Assembly (NCBI GenBank): GCA_016195915.1
Contig: JACPYS010000065.1
Span: 1 to 60,379, forward strand
Direction of reading: 5' to 3'
Source of the DNA: Betaproteobacteria bacterium
GTDB lineage: Bacteria > Pseudomonadota > Gammaproteobacteria > Burkholderiales > SG8-39
Length of the DNA: 60,379 bases
Notes under the pieces: generated by a model
Seen by the model: only the letters and a program-made list of their open reading frames with translations
The model's database searches: none
What the model was told of the DNA's origin: nothing
Part shown: positions 13,045 to 21,299 of the stretch, one piece after another
Position numbering within the stretch: the stretch's first letter is position 1
Layout of the letters: every line of letters starts with the position of its first letter
Translations under genes and position numbers: made by a program

Positions 13045-14118
13045 CTACGAGATGATGCCTCCGCCGAGGCACACCTCGGCGTCGTAGAGCACGACCGACT
13101 GGCCAGGCGTGACTGCCCATTGCGGCTGGTCGAAATCCACGTCGATTTCGCCGTTCGCCATGCGAGACAGCGTGCAACTCGAGTCGGCCTGCCGATAGCG
13201 TGTCTTTGCGTTGTGGCGGGTCTTCACGCTCGGCGCGCCGCCCGACACCCAGCTTGCATCGAGTGCGGAGAGGCTCGTCTTCATCAATAGCGGGTGATCG
13301 TGTCCCTGCACCACGGTGAGGATGTTCTTCGCCACATCCTTGTGCGCGACATACCACGCATCGCCCGGGCTGCCTTTCTTCCCCCCGAGCCCGATCCCCT
13401 TCCGCTGCCCGATCGTGTAAAAGGCGAGCCCGATGTGCTCGCCCACCGTTTTCCCGTCTGGCGTGACCATCGAACCCGGCTGCCTGGGCAGATAGCGGTT
13501 GAGAAACTCCCGGAACGGCCGTTCTCCAATGAAGCAGATGCCGGTGGAGTCCTTCTTCGCGTGGTTCGGCAGTCCGGCCTCGAGCGCGATGCGGCGCACC
13601 TCGGTCTTCCTCAAGTGGCCGACCGGAAACATCACGCGCGAAAGCTGTTGCTGACTGAGCCGATGCAGGAAATAGCTCTGGTCCTTGCTGCCGTCGGCGG
13701 CGCGCAACAACTCGATCTTTCCGCCGGCATTCCTCAGTTGCGCGTAATGCCCGGTGGCAATGCGCGCGGCGCCCAAGCGCATTGCGTGCTCGAGGAAGGC
13801 CTTGAACTTGATCTCGGCATTGCACAGCACGTCCGGGTTGGGCGTGCGTCCGGCAGCGTACTCGCGCAGAAAATCGGCAAACACGCGGTCCCTGTACTCG
13901 GCCGCGAAATTCACAGCCTCGAGTTCGATTCCAATCACATCGGCGGCCGCGGCCGCGTCGATCAGGTCCTGCCGGGTGGAACAGTACTCGTCGTCATCGT
14001 CGTCCTCCCAGTTCTTCATGAACAGGCCGACGACCTCGTAGCCCTCGCGTTTCAGGAGCAGCGCGGCGACCGAGGAATCCACCCCGCCCGACATGCCCAC
14101 CACCACGCGTTCACCCAT
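13045..14118 (-). CDS. mnmA: tRNA-specific 2-thiouridylase MnmA
   Basis: A 357-residue enzyme that adenylates U34 and inserts sulfur in Lys, Glu and Gln tRNAs. The PP-loop is at residues 7-20 ([14 protein letters not shown]). Catalytic cysteines are seen in [12 protein letters not shown] (near 103) and [11 protein letters not shown] (near 200). The C-terminal beta-barrel ends with the usual [19 protein letters not shown]. Length is normal. It follows the Nudix gene by 8 bases, so both are probably in one message. Confidence 0.97.
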   Translation of the reverse strand: MGERVVVGMSGGVDSSVAALLLKREGYEVVGLFMKNWEDDDDDEYCSTRQDLIDAAAAADVIGIELEAVNFAAEYRDRVFADFLREYAAGRTPNPDVLCNAEIKFKAFLEHAMRLGAARIATGHYAQLRNAGGKIELLRAADGSKDQSYFLHRLSQQQLSRVMFPVGHLRKTEVRRIALEAGLPNHAKKDSTGICFIGERPFREFLNRYLPRQPGSMVTPDGKTVGEHIGLAFYTIGQRKGIGLGGKKGSPGDAWYVAHKDVAKNILTVVQGHDHPLLMKTSLSALDASWVSGGAPSVKTRHNAKTRYRQADSSCTLSRMANGEIDVDFDQPQWAVTPGQSVVLYDAEVCLGGGIIS

Positions 14119-14126
14119 CGCGGGGC

Positions 14127-14579
14127 TCAGGCGAATTCGGCCGAGAGCACTTCGAGCGGGAAGCGCCGGCCGGAAAGGAAGTCATCCACGCAGCGCATCA
14201 CCAGCGGTGAGCGATGCATCGCGCTCTTCGCCGTCAGCTCGTCGCGTGTAAACCAGTGCGTCGCGATGATCTCCTGGTCGAGCTTCCGGCCTGCCTCGAC
14301 ACCGTCGATCCTGCCGGTAAATGCAAAGCGCAGGAAGGTTACGTCTTTCTGCGGATAGCGCCAGCGATATACGCCCACCAGAGCGGTCGGCGTGAAACGA
14401 TGCGCGGTCTCCTCGAGCGTCTCGCGCGCGCAGGCTGCGACGAGCGACTCGCCCGGATCGAGGTGGCCCGCCGGCTGGTTGAGCACGCGCCGGCCGTCGG
14501 CTTCCTCCTCGACGAACAGAAAGCGTCCGTCGCGCTCGATGATCGCAGCGACGGTGACGCTCGGTTTCCAGACGCTCAT
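14127..14579 (-). CDS. nudJ: Nudix phosphohydrolase, NudJ-like
   Basis: A 150-residue Nudix enzyme. The Nudix box begins near residue 38 ([20 protein letters not shown]), retaining the catalytic RE and EE pairs, but the final Gly-aliphatic of the consensus is Ala-His. NudJ of E. coli hydrolyses HMP-pyrophosphate and nucleoside di- and triphosphates and is encoded next to mnmA, as here. Synteny and length support the assignment; substrate is not proven by sequence. Confidence 0.8.
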   Translation of the reverse strand: MSVWKPSVTVAAIIERDGRFLFVEEEADGRRVLNQPAGHLDPGESLVAACARETLEETAHRFTPTALVGVYRWRYPQKDVTFLRFAFTGRIDGVEAGRKLDQEIIATHWFTRDELTAKSAMHRSPLVMRCVDDFLSGRRFPLEVLSAEFA

Positions 14580-14696
14580 GGCGTACGCACAATGAATGAA
14601 GCCGGCGAGGCGCCGGCGGGTGCGATTTTACCGCGCTTCGCTACTCGATCACCCGGTCCGACCCGGTCGACGCGCTTGAACAAGTTCCGCGCGCCC

Positions 14697-14717
14697 TGTA
14701 ATATGCTTGTAATACAA
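14697..14717. promoter_or_regulatory. Candidate operator of the RHH/PIN toxin-antitoxin genes
   Basis: Two direct TGTAATA copies (14697-14703 and 14708-14714) are spaced by 11 bases, one helical turn. The second lies in the inverted pair TTGT-AAT-ACAA (14707-14717). It is 15 bases before the antitoxin ATG, the position where ribbon-helix-helix antitoxins autoregulate. Confidence 0.45.
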
Positions 14718-14731
14718 ATTCGACGCCCACC

Positions 14732-14986
14732 ATGACGCTCACGGTCCGCCTGGATCCCGGGCTCGAGCAGGAATTCGCCGCCGCCTGCCGGCTCAAGCGC
14801 ACCACCAAGTCGGCCGCGGTCACCGAGCTGATCCGCGCATACGTGCGCGCACAGGCGCCTGCGAAGAGCGCGTTCGAGCTGGCCGAGGAGATGGGCCTAG
14901 TGGGCTGCGTGGCACTCGCGCCCGCGTCCGGGCGCGAACACAGCCGCTACTTGAAGTCGAAGCTGCGTGCCGGCCGCGCTCGTTGA
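14732..14986 (+). CDS. Ribbon-helix-helix antitoxin, VapB-type
   Basis: An 84-residue protein. The N-terminal beta strand TLTVRLDPGLEQEF is followed by two helices (LKRTTKSAAVTELIRAYV), the ribbon-helix-helix DNA-binding fold. The C-terminal half (FELAEEMGLVGCVALAPASG) would neutralise the toxin. It overlaps the downstream PIN toxin gene by 20 bases, the normal coupling of antitoxin and toxin. Likely an autorepressor acting on the repeats just upstream. Confidence 0.85.
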   Translation: MTLTVRLDPGLEQEFAAACRLKRTTKSAAVTELIRAYVRAQAPAKSAFELAEEMGLVGCVALAPASGREHSRYLKSKLRAGRAR

Positions 14987-15392
14987 CACCGGCCCGCTGG
15001 TCGCGTTGTTCGTGCGCGGCGATCCCGACCACGCGAGCGTCACCGGGTTTCTGCGCGGCTTCCGCAGCAGACTCCTGACCACCTGGCCGGTGCTCACCGA
15101 AGTCTGCCACTTCCTCACGCCCGAGATCGCGCTGCGCTTCCCGCGCTGGGTCGACGCCGGCGGCGCGGCCGCGATCGGCGTACCGCCCGAGGAACTCGGG
15201 GACGTCATCCGGATGATGGAAAAGTACGCCGACCGTCCGATGGACCTCGCCGACGCCTCGCTCGTCTGGCTCGCCGGCCAGTCGGGCGTGCGTGAAATCC
15301 TCACGCTCGATGCCGGGGACTTCGCTACGTACCGTACCCCCCGCGGCAAACCCTTCAGGGACCTGCTCGCCGTCCAGCGCGCATCACGCTGA
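14967..15392 (+). CDS. PIN-domain toxin, VapC-like
   Basis: A 141-residue putative ribonuclease starting at GTG 14967. PIN acidic residues are visible: Asp in ALVDTGPLVALF (near 7), Glu in VLTEVCHFL (near 44), Asp in MDLADASLVWLA (near 96) and Asp in ILTLDAGDF (near 115). Length fits VapC proteins. Partner of the preceding ribbon-helix-helix antitoxin; the RNA target cannot be predicted. Confidence 0.88.
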   Translation: MPAALVDTGPLVALFVRGDPDHASVTGFLRGFRSRLLTTWPVLTEVCHFLTPEIALRFPRWVDAGGAAAIGVPPEELGDVIRMMEKYADRPMDLADASLVWLAGQSGVREILTLDAGDFATYRTPRGKPFRDLLAVQRASR

Positions 15393-15396
15393 CGGC

Positions 15397-15558
15397 TCAT
15401 CGGATCACGTCGTCTGCGCGCAGCAGCACCGTCTGCGGGATTGCGATCCCGCTCGCCTTCGCGGTCTTCAGATTCACCATCAACGCGAACCGTGTCGACT
15501 GCTCCACCGGCAGCTCGGCCGGCTTTGCACCGGCGAGGATGCGCCGTGCCAAAGCGTC
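15397..15558 (-). pseudogene. C-terminal remnant of an ABC_sub_bind substrate-binding protein
   Basis: The minus strand encodes 53 residues up to a TGA at 15397: [18 protein letters not shown], then [20 protein letters not shown] and the end DDVIR. This is the typical C-terminus of the uncharacterised ABC substrate-binding family PF04392. No upstream part of the gene is present, so it is a decayed fragment left beside the toxin-antitoxin genes. Confidence 0.75.
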
Positions 15559-15637
15559 GTTCCAAGCGCGCGAGTGGTCACGGGTTTGACGATTCTGCCG
15601 GGGCGATCCGCATGCTCAACCGGCGGATCGGCAGGCT

Positions 15638-15787
15638 TCAGTCGAACAGCCCGGAGAAATCCAGCGCGAATCGCGATTGCTGAAGCGCGCCGCTGTGCGC
15701 GAAAAACTCGAACCGTTTCGATTGCGGATACGCGATCCACGTCTCGAGCGCGCCGGCGGCGAGGTGGCGCGGGAGGCGGGTGGCCAT
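15638..15787 (-). CDS. Small hypothetical protein or gene remnant
   Basis: A 49-residue frame starting at ATG 15787 with GGGGAG just upstream: MATRLPRHLAAGALETWIAY, then a RFEFFAHSGALQQSRFALDF segment and LFD at the end. The composition is protein-like and the start is next to a pair of inverted repeats. I do not recognise the family. It may be a whole small gene or the surviving start of a longer one. Confidence 0.4.
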   Translation of the reverse strand: MATRLPRHLAAGALETWIAYPQSKRFEFFAHSGALQQSRFALDFSGLFD

Positions 15788-15803
15788 CTCCCCAGACTAC
15801 AAG

Positions 15804-15857
15804 GATTTTTACCAGGGGGCAAAAATCAAGGCGGCGATTTTCTCCCCCAGGCAAAAC
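15804..15857. promoter_or_regulatory. Two tandem inverted repeats, candidate operator
   Basis: The first unit, 15804-15827, is exact: GATTTTT and AAAAATC flank ACCAGGGGGC. The second, 15836-15857, is related but inverted in its core: GATTTT, then CTCCCCCAGG, then CAAAAC. The units begin 32 bases apart (three helical turns). They sit 17 bases before the start of the 49-codon frame, so they look like a tandem repressor site. Confidence 0.45.
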
Positions 15858-15901
15858 TTGTGGAAGTGCATTGCTCCGTGCCGACGCCGGTGTGCGCCGG
15901 C

Positions 15902-15934
15902 TCATTCGATCATCTCATCCGCGCGCAACAGCAC
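15902..15934 (-). pseudogene. Second ABC_sub_bind C-terminal tail fragment
   Basis: On the minus strand the last ten codons read VLLRADEMIE followed by TGA, the same terminal motif as in the fragment at 15397-15558. Further upstream residues no longer match the family. Very short, so the assignment rests on the motif and on the neighbouring remnant. Confidence 0.4.
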
Positions 15935-15985
15935 TTCAGCTCTGCGCCACGCCAAGGCAGGAGCGGCCGCGCCATCCCAGATGAA

Positions 15986-16002
15986 TGTGGTAATATGCCA
16001 CA
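15986..16002. promoter_or_regulatory. Inverted repeat before the ParD-like gene
   Basis: TGTGG and CCACA flank a 7-base AT-rich centre (TAATATG) 30 bases before the ATG at 16032. The centre could also serve as a -10 region. Likely operator of the ParD-like / nucleotidyltransferase-like pair. Confidence 0.45.
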
Positions 16003-16031
16003 TATACCCACATTAGCCGGGGACGGCCCGC

Positions 16032-16406
16032 ATGGCGAAGTCAGTCCGAATCTCCGATCCGCTGTTCGAACACGCGACGCTCGAATCCACGCTGATGCAC
16101 CGCTCGATCGCAATGCAGATCGAACACTGGTGCGCGCTCGGCAGGACGCTCGAGGCGAGCGGCGTGAGCGTGAGCGAGCTGAAGCGCACGCTGCAGGGAC
16201 CACAAAAGAAGCAGCCGGCACCGCGCGCGGCCCGCACGGTCCCCGAGGCGAGGATGTGGGCCGAGAAGCGCCAGCGCCAGCGGCGCGACCGCGCGGCGCT
16301 GGCCAGCGGCGAGGCGACGCCGGAATCGATGTACCTGATCCCGCCCAAAATTGCGCGCAAAACGACCGGCAGGTTCAAGAACGTGACGTTCGATGACTAC
16401 AGCTGA
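16032..16406 (+). CDS. ParD-like antitoxin-family protein
   Basis: A 124-residue protein. Residues 1-50 match the ParD_like family: SVRISDPLFEHATLESTLMH, then RSIAMQIEHWCALGRTLEAS. This begins with a ribbon strand followed by two helices. The remaining 70 residues are basic and Gln/Arg-rich (EKRQRQRRDRAALASGEATP), longer than in classic ParD. It overlaps the next gene by 14 bases. Together they look like an antitoxin-toxin operon, but the second protein is not a ParE. Confidence 0.75.
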   Translation: MAKSVRISDPLFEHATLESTLMHRSIAMQIEHWCALGRTLEASGVSVSELKRTLQGPQKKQPAPRAARTVPEARMWAEKRQRQRRDRAALASGEATPESMYLIPPKIARKTTGRFKNVTFDDYS

Positions 16407-17139
16407 GCGCGTCGAGGCCGCGTTCGATCAGGTGCAATTGGCGAAGTTGCTGGGCCTTGCGCGGGGCGCCGTTCTCGTCGGTGGCCAGGCAGTCGCCTTC
16501 TGGGCTTCCTTCTTGAATGTTCCAGTTCCGCCTGCCCTGGGGTCCTACGTGACGAAAGACAGCGACTTCCTCGGGGACCGTGAGGATGTGGCGCGCATGG
16601 CGAGCGGCATGCAGGGCGCGGCCCTGTATCCCCATCAGCGCGCGCTCACCGCGCTCGCGGGACAGGTCAAGATTGATCTGTCGGAACACCGGTATCTCAA
16701 CATCGATGTCCTTCACAAGATCGTCGGCTTTGACGACAGCGACGCGGTGCGAAAGCGCGCCGAGGAGCGGTTCCTCGGCGAAGTCCGGTTCCGGGTGATG
16801 CATCCGGTCGACTGCCTCAAGAGCAGGCTCGAAAACCTGCGAAAGCTGGCGGAGAAGAGAAACGAGGCTGGCGCCGCTCAGGCCGAACTCGCGGTGCGCG
16901 TGGTGCGGCGGTACCTCGAAACGGTACTCGAAGAAGGCAATGAGCGGCTCGCGCTTCGCGCTGCTGAGAGCGTTGCGAAGATGGCGGTGGAGCCAGCCGG
17001 CGCGCTCGTATTTCGGAGCTATGGAATCGACGTCCTCGACGCGGTTCCGGTAAAACGAATCTCAAACAAGAAGTTCCTGGACGTGCGCTGGCCGCAGATC
17101 CGCGCCCAGGCCGAGGGGCGCCGGCGCCCCAAGAGCTGA
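16393..17139 (+). CDS. Nucleotidyltransferase-fold protein, probable toxin partner
   Basis: A 248-residue protein. VLVGGQAVAFWA places a Gly-Gly at residues 30-31, and KDSDFLG gives Asp-x-Asp at 56-58. A further acidic segment (VKIDLSEHRYLNIDVL) follows. This is the layout of minimal nucleotidyltransferases such as the AbiEii and MNT toxin families. The C-terminal half is helical (CLKSRLENLRKLAEKR). Coupling to the ParD-like gene suggests a toxin-antitoxin role. Family placement is by motif spacing only. Confidence 0.6.
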   Translation: MTTAERVEAAFDQVQLAKLLGLARGAVLVGGQAVAFWASFLNVPVPPALGSYVTKDSDFLGDREDVARMASGMQGAALYPHQRALTALAGQVKIDLSEHRYLNIDVLHKIVGFDDSDAVRKRAEERFLGEVRFRVMHPVDCLKSRLENLRKLAEKRNEAGAAQAELAVRVVRRYLETVLEEGNERLALRAAESVAKMAVEPAGALVFRSYGIDVLDAVPVKRISNKKFLDVRWPQIRAQAEGRRRPKS

Positions 17140-17148
17140 GGCCGACCG

Positions 17149-18363
17149 CTACGCGGCCTTGCGTGTATTGCCGCGAATGAACTCGGCCCTGCGCGCCACG
17201 CCCTTCTCGATCATCTCCTTCGAGGCGGCATAGGAAAAGCGCACATGCTGGCCTTCGCCCGGCACACGCGAGCCGAAATGGATGTCGGCGAGCAGCGCGA
17301 CGCCCGCTTCGTTCAGCAGGCGCTTCCTGAACTCCTCTGAATCCTGCGCACCGATCATGCGGCAGGCCTCGGTGACGTTCGGCCAGGCGTAAAACGCGCC
17401 GCCCGGCACGCGGCAACTCACGCCCGGCACCTTGTTGAGCAATCCAACGATCAGGTCGCGCCGTTCGAGAAAACTCGCCTTCATCATCGCCGCCGCATCC
17501 TGCGGGCCTTCGATCGCCTCCACCGCCGCCCACTGGCTGATCTGCGAAGCGCAGGAATCGGTGTTGGTGATCCAGCGCGTCAACACCGGCGCGAGCGCCG
17601 GATTGGAGGTGAAGCCGATGCGCCAGCCGGTCATCGCCCAGGTCTTGGAGGCCCCGTCGGAAATGATGGTTCGCTCGTACATGCCCGGCACCTGCGCGAT
17701 CGAGAAGAACTCCCCGGCATAGGCGAGGCGCGAGTAGATTTCATCGGCATACACCCACACCTGCGGATGATTGGCGAGGATCGCCGCGATCGCCTCCAGT
17801 TCCCTGCGCGCGAGGAGCCCTCCGGTCGGGTTGTGCGGATAATTGAGGATCAGCAGCTTCGTTCGGGGCGTGATCAGCCTTTCCAGCTCTGCGGGGTCGA
17901 AGGAGAAATCGCGCGCCTCGTGCAGGTGGATCGGCACCGGTTTCGCCCCGCAGGCGATGATCTGCGACTCGTAGATCGGAAAGCCCGGGTTGGGATAGAT
18001 CACTTCATCGCCCGCGCCGTAGTCGGTGGTCGTGAGGATGGCGTAAGCGATGAAGGGCTTTGCACCCGCACCGACCACGACGTCCTCGGGCCGGATCGGC
18101 AGGCCGCCACGTATTCCCGAGAGATACCGGGCGGCCGCCGCGCGCAACTCGTCGATCCCGGCCGAGGGCGTGTAGCCGTGCTTGCCTCCCTTGATCGCGC
18201 GGATCGCCGCTTCCTGCACGTTGACCGGGGCGGGGAAATCGGGCTGCCCGATGCAGAATGAAATGATGTCCTTGCCGGTGCGCGCGAGCGCGTTCACCTC
18301 GGCGAGAACCACGAATGCGTTTTCCGTGCCGAGGCTTGCGGCACGCTGGCTGATGGCGGGCAT
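17149..18363 (-). CDS. Class I/II PLP-dependent aminotransferase
   Basis: A 404-residue fold-type I aminotransferase. Visible: ISFCIGQPDFPAPVN near residue 35, KHGYTPSAGIDELR (substrate loop), LILNYPHNPTGG, YADEIYSRLAY (PLP phenol Asp-x-x-Tyr), and DGASKTWAMTGWRIGF with the Schiff-base Lys near residue 235. The family resembles aspartate/alanine-type enzymes, but substrate is not clear. I chose the ATG at 18363 by similarity of MPAISQRAASLGTENAF to family N-termini; an in-frame ATG at 18399 would add 12 residues. Divergent from corA. Confidence 0.85.
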   Translation of the reverse strand: MPAISQRAASLGTENAFVVLAEVNALARTGKDIISFCIGQPDFPAPVNVQEAAIRAIKGGKHGYTPSAGIDELRAAAARYLSGIRGGLPIRPEDVVVGAGAKPFIAYAILTTTDYGAGDEVIYPNPGFPIYESQIIACGAKPVPIHLHEARDFSFDPAELERLITPRTKLLILNYPHNPTGGLLARRELEAIAAILANHPQVWVYADEIYSRLAYAGEFFSIAQVPGMYERTIISDGASKTWAMTGWRIGFTSNPALAPVLTRWITNTDSCASQISQWAAVEAIEGPQDAAAMMKASFLERRDLIVGLLNKVPGVSCRVPGGAFYAWPNVTEACRMIGAQDSEEFRKRLLNEAGVALLADIHFGSRVPGEGQHVRFSYAASKEMIEKGVARRAEFIRGNTRKAA

Positions 18364-18451
18364 GAATGGGGTCAGATCGAAATTTTGCGTCGGCCGCATT
18401 TTATCCGGAGTACCATCGCGCTGCGAATTGTTGATCGGACCCCGTTTCTTC

Positions 18452-19432
18452 ATGCTCCTTGACTGCGTCGCCTACGAGAAGGGCAAGCGACTCGCGGAAA
18501 TCGACCCGCGCGAGATCCACGACTATTTGGGACGCCCGGACTGTTTCGTGTGGGTGGCGCTCAAGGAGCCGGACGACGCCGAGCTGGTGGACATGCAGGA
18601 TGCGTTCGACCTCCACCCGCTGGCAGTCGAGGACGCTCGCCACGGCCACCAGCGGCCGAAGATCGAGGAGTACGGCGACTCGCTGTTCACGGTGTTGCAC
18701 ACGGTCGAGCAAGTCCATGAGGGCGAGGACACCGGGAATCTGCTGATCGGCGAGGTGAACATTTTCGTCGGCAAGAACTACGTCCTGTCGGCGCGAAATC
18801 GCACGGAAAAGGGCTTCGGCGAGGTGCGCAAGCGCTGCGAACGCGAGCCCGAGCTTCTGCAGTTCGGTTCGGGATACGTGCTGTATGCGCTCATGGACGC
18901 GATCGTGGACCGCTACTTCCCGGTGATCGACGACATCGAAACCGAACTCGACGCGATCGAGCAGCGCATCTTTGCGGGCGGCCAGGCGCGCGCCAACATC
19001 GAAGCGCTGTACGGGCTGAAAGAGAAACTGATGACGCTCAAGCACGCCACCGGCCCGCTGCTCGAGGCGGTGGGCAAGCTCTACGGCGGGCGCGTACCAC
19101 AGGTGTGCACCGGGATGGGCGAGTATTTCCGCGATGTCTACGACCACCTGGTGCGTCTCAACCAGGCCATCGACTCCACGCGCGAGATGGTGGTCACCGC
19201 GATGACGGTGAACCTTTCGCTGATCACGCTGCAGGAGAACGAAACCACCAAGCGGCTGGCGGCCTGCGCCGCGCTGGTGGCCGTCCCCACTATGATCGCC
19301 GGGGTCTACGGCATGAACTTCAAGCACATGCCCGAGCTCAGCTGGAGCTACGGCTACCCCTTCGCGCTGGGCATGATGGCCGTCATCGACTGCTACCTGT
19401 TCTACCTCTTCCGCAAGGCGAAGTGGCTCTAG
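18452..19432 (+). CDS. corA: CorA-family magnesium/cobalt transporter
   Basis: A 326-residue ion channel protein. A long cytoplasmic domain (about residues 1-265) ends in the stalk helix. Two C-terminal membrane helices are joined by the signature YGMNF (in IAGVYGMNFKHMPEL near residue 287). The protein ends in the basic RKAKWL. The start at ATG 18452 (MLLDCVAYEKGKRLAEI) gives typical length. It transports Mg2+, Co2+ or Ni2+ as a pentamer by family analogy. Confidence 0.95.
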   Translation: MLLDCVAYEKGKRLAEIDPREIHDYLGRPDCFVWVALKEPDDAELVDMQDAFDLHPLAVEDARHGHQRPKIEEYGDSLFTVLHTVEQVHEGEDTGNLLIGEVNIFVGKNYVLSARNRTEKGFGEVRKRCEREPELLQFGSGYVLYALMDAIVDRYFPVIDDIETELDAIEQRIFAGGQARANIEALYGLKEKLMTLKHATGPLLEAVGKLYGGRVPQVCTGMGEYFRDVYDHLVRLNQAIDSTREMVVTAMTVNLSLITLQENETTKRLAACAALVAVPTMIAGVYGMNFKHMPELSWSYGYPFALGMMAVIDCYLFYLFRKAKWL

Positions 19433-19443
19433 GAGGGGGTACG

Positions 19444-19461
19444 GGGGAACCTGGGTTCCCC
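19444..19461. terminator. Hairpin between convergent genes
   Basis: GGGGAACC and GGTTCCCC form a perfect 8-base-pair stem with a TG loop, 12 bases after the corA stop and 6 bases past the stop of the convergent aminotransferase. No T-run follows, so it is a weak or non-classical bidirectional terminator. Confidence 0.45.
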
Positions 19462-19466
19462 TGTAA

Positions 19467-20804
19467 CTAGCCCACGGTCCGCAACACCTCCGCGGCGACG
19501 CCGAACAACTCGTCGAGGTGCTTGCGCTCCGCGATCAGCGGCGGGCAGAACGCAATGCAGTCGCCGATCGGGCGCACGAATACGCCCTTGTCCCAGCACT
19601 TCTCGAACGTCTCGAAAGCGCGCGCGCCCGGCGCACCCGGCCGCGGCGACATTTCGATCGCGCCGATCAGTCCGAGGTTGCGGCAGTCGATCACGTTGGG
19701 TGATCCTTTGAGCGCGTGCACCGCCTCCTCGAATGGCCTGGCCAGCTCGGACGCGCGTGTGAGCAGGCCTTCGTCGGCGTAGGCATCGAGCGCGCCCAAC
19801 CCTGCGGCGCAGGCGAGCGGGTGCCCGGAGTAGGTGTAGCCGTGGAAAAACTCGACGCCGCCCCCCGGCGCATCCATGAACGCGGCGTGGATTTCGTCAT
19901 TCACGATCACTCCTCCGAGCGGCATGCTGCCCGAGGTGATTCCCTTCGCGAACGTAATCAGGTCGGGCCGGACACCGAATACCTGCGAGGCAAACGGCTG
20001 GCCCAGACGGCCGAACCCGGTGATCACCTCGTCGAAAATCAGCAGGATGCCGTGCCGGCTGCAGATCTCGCGCAACCGTTCCAGGTAGCCCTTCGGCGGG
20101 ACCAGCACGCCGCCCGCGCCGGAGACCGGCTCCACGATCACCGCCGCGATATTCTCCGCGCCGTGCAACGCAACGATGCGTTGCTCGAGTTCATCGGCGA
20201 GTTCCGCGCCGCCCGCGGGCTGGCCGCGCGAGAACGCGCTTTTGTCCAGGTCCTGCGTGTGACGCAGATGATCGACGCCGGGCATCAGCGCGCCCGAATA
20301 GGCCTTGCGCGTCGCGGGCACGCCGCCGACCGAGATGCCGGCCAGATTCACGCCGTGATACCCGCGCTCTCGCCCGATGAATCGAGTCCGCGCCGCCTGG
20401 CCCTTCAGGCGGTGGTAGGCCAGCGCCATCTTCAACGCCGTATCGACCGCCTCGGAGCCCGAGTTGGTGAAGAACACGTGCTCCATGCCCGCAGGCGCAA
20501 TCTGTGCGACGCGCTCGGCAAGCTTGAAGGCGAGCGGGTGCCCGAGCGAAAACGACGATGCGAAATCCAGCTCGCCCGCCTGTTTGCGTATGGCTTCGAC
20601 AATTCTCGGGTGACAATGCCCCGCGTTCACGCACCACAGCGTGGCCAGTCCGTCGAGCACCCGTTTTCCTTCGGTCGTGGTGTAGTACATGCCGCTCGCC
20701 GAGGCGACCAGCCGGGGTGTGCGCTTGAAGCGGCGGTTGTCGGTGAAGGGCATCCAGAAATGCTCGAGCGCGGGCATCGAGGTGGCGGCATGCGCTGCGT
20801 TCAT
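19467..20804 (-). CDS. Omega-aminotransferase, beta-alanine:pyruvate type
   Basis: A 445-residue class III aminotransferase. Family features: HFWMPFTDNRRFKRTPRL at the N-terminus, FFTNSGSEAVDTALKMAL (PLP phosphate site) near residue 115, LIFDEVITGFGRLG near residue 250, and LITFAKGITSGSMPLGG with the Schiff-base Lys near 283. These match beta-alanine:pyruvate transaminases and related omega-aminotransferases. Length is normal. Divergent from the Nudix gene at 20854. Substrate prediction is family-level. Confidence 0.9.
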   Translation of the reverse strand: MNAAHAATSMPALEHFWMPFTDNRRFKRTPRLVASASGMYYTTTEGKRVLDGLATLWCVNAGHCHPRIVEAIRKQAGELDFASSFSLGHPLAFKLAERVAQIAPAGMEHVFFTNSGSEAVDTALKMALAYHRLKGQAARTRFIGRERGYHGVNLAGISVGGVPATRKAYSGALMPGVDHLRHTQDLDKSAFSRGQPAGGAELADELEQRIVALHGAENIAAVIVEPVSGAGGVLVPPKGYLERLREICSRHGILLIFDEVITGFGRLGQPFASQVFGVRPDLITFAKGITSGSMPLGGVIVNDEIHAAFMDAPGGGVEFFHGYTYSGHPLACAAGLGALDAYADEGLLTRASELARPFEEAVHALKGSPNVIDCRNLGLIGAIEMSPRPGAPGARAFETFEKCWDKGVFVRPIGDCIAFCPPLIAERKHLDELFGVAAEVLRTVG

Positions 20805-20853
20805 GGCAGTACTCCTCGGCTATCATTGAAGCCGTGCAACATGGAGTGTATCA

Positions 20854-21264
20854 ATGCCGCAACGCTCTGCTGGCGCAGTGGTGTTCCGCCGCGGCGCGCA
20901 TGGCGTGCGATTGCTGGTGCTGCGCGCCTTCGGCCGCTGGGATTTTCCGAAAGGGCTGGTGGAGGAGGGGGAATCCGCGTTGGTCGCCGCGAGGCGCGAG
21001 GTGTTGGAGGAAACCGGCCTTGGGGACATCAACTTCCCCTTCGGCGAGGAGCACCGGGAAACTCTCGCCTACGCCGGCGGAAAGATCGCACGCTACTACC
21101 TCGCCGAGACGGAAGTGGAAAAGATCCTGCTGCCATTTTCGCACGAACTCGGAAAACCCGAGCACGACGAGTGGCGCTGGGTGAGCTTTGACGAAGCCGA
21201 GGACCTGCTCCCGCCGCGGCTGGCACTGGTTCTCGATTGGGCGCGCGAAATGCTCGGCGGCTAA
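20854..21264 (+). CDS. Nudix hydrolase, Ap4A-hydrolase-like
   Basis: A 136-residue Nudix enzyme with a complete Nudix box (GLVEEGESALVAARREVLEE then TGL) at about residues 35-57. Flanking segments RSAGAVVFRRG and WRWVSFDEAEDLL match the bis(5'-nucleosyl)-tetraphosphatase group. Likely removes diadenosine polyphosphates or similar nucleotides. Confidence 0.85.
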   Translation: MPQRSAGAVVFRRGAHGVRLLVLRAFGRWDFPKGLVEEGESALVAARREVLEETGLGDINFPFGEEHRETLAYAGGKIARYYLAETEVEKILLPFSHELGKPEHDEWRWVSFDEAEDLLPPRLALVLDWAREMLGG

Positions 21265-21285
21265 GGGCGCTGTCAGCAACGGATC

Positions 21286-21299
21286 TTGACCTGCATCAA
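21286..21299. promoter_or_regulatory. Candidate FNR/ANR box
   Basis: TTGAC-CTGC-ATCAA matches the FNR/ANR/DNR consensus TTGAT-N4-ATCAA at 9 of 10 conserved positions. TAGATT at 21321-21326 lies where the -10 box of a class II FNR promoter would be. A message starting near 21334 would read into the alcohol dehydrogenase gene at 21513 after a leader of about 180 bases. Confidence 0.5.
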
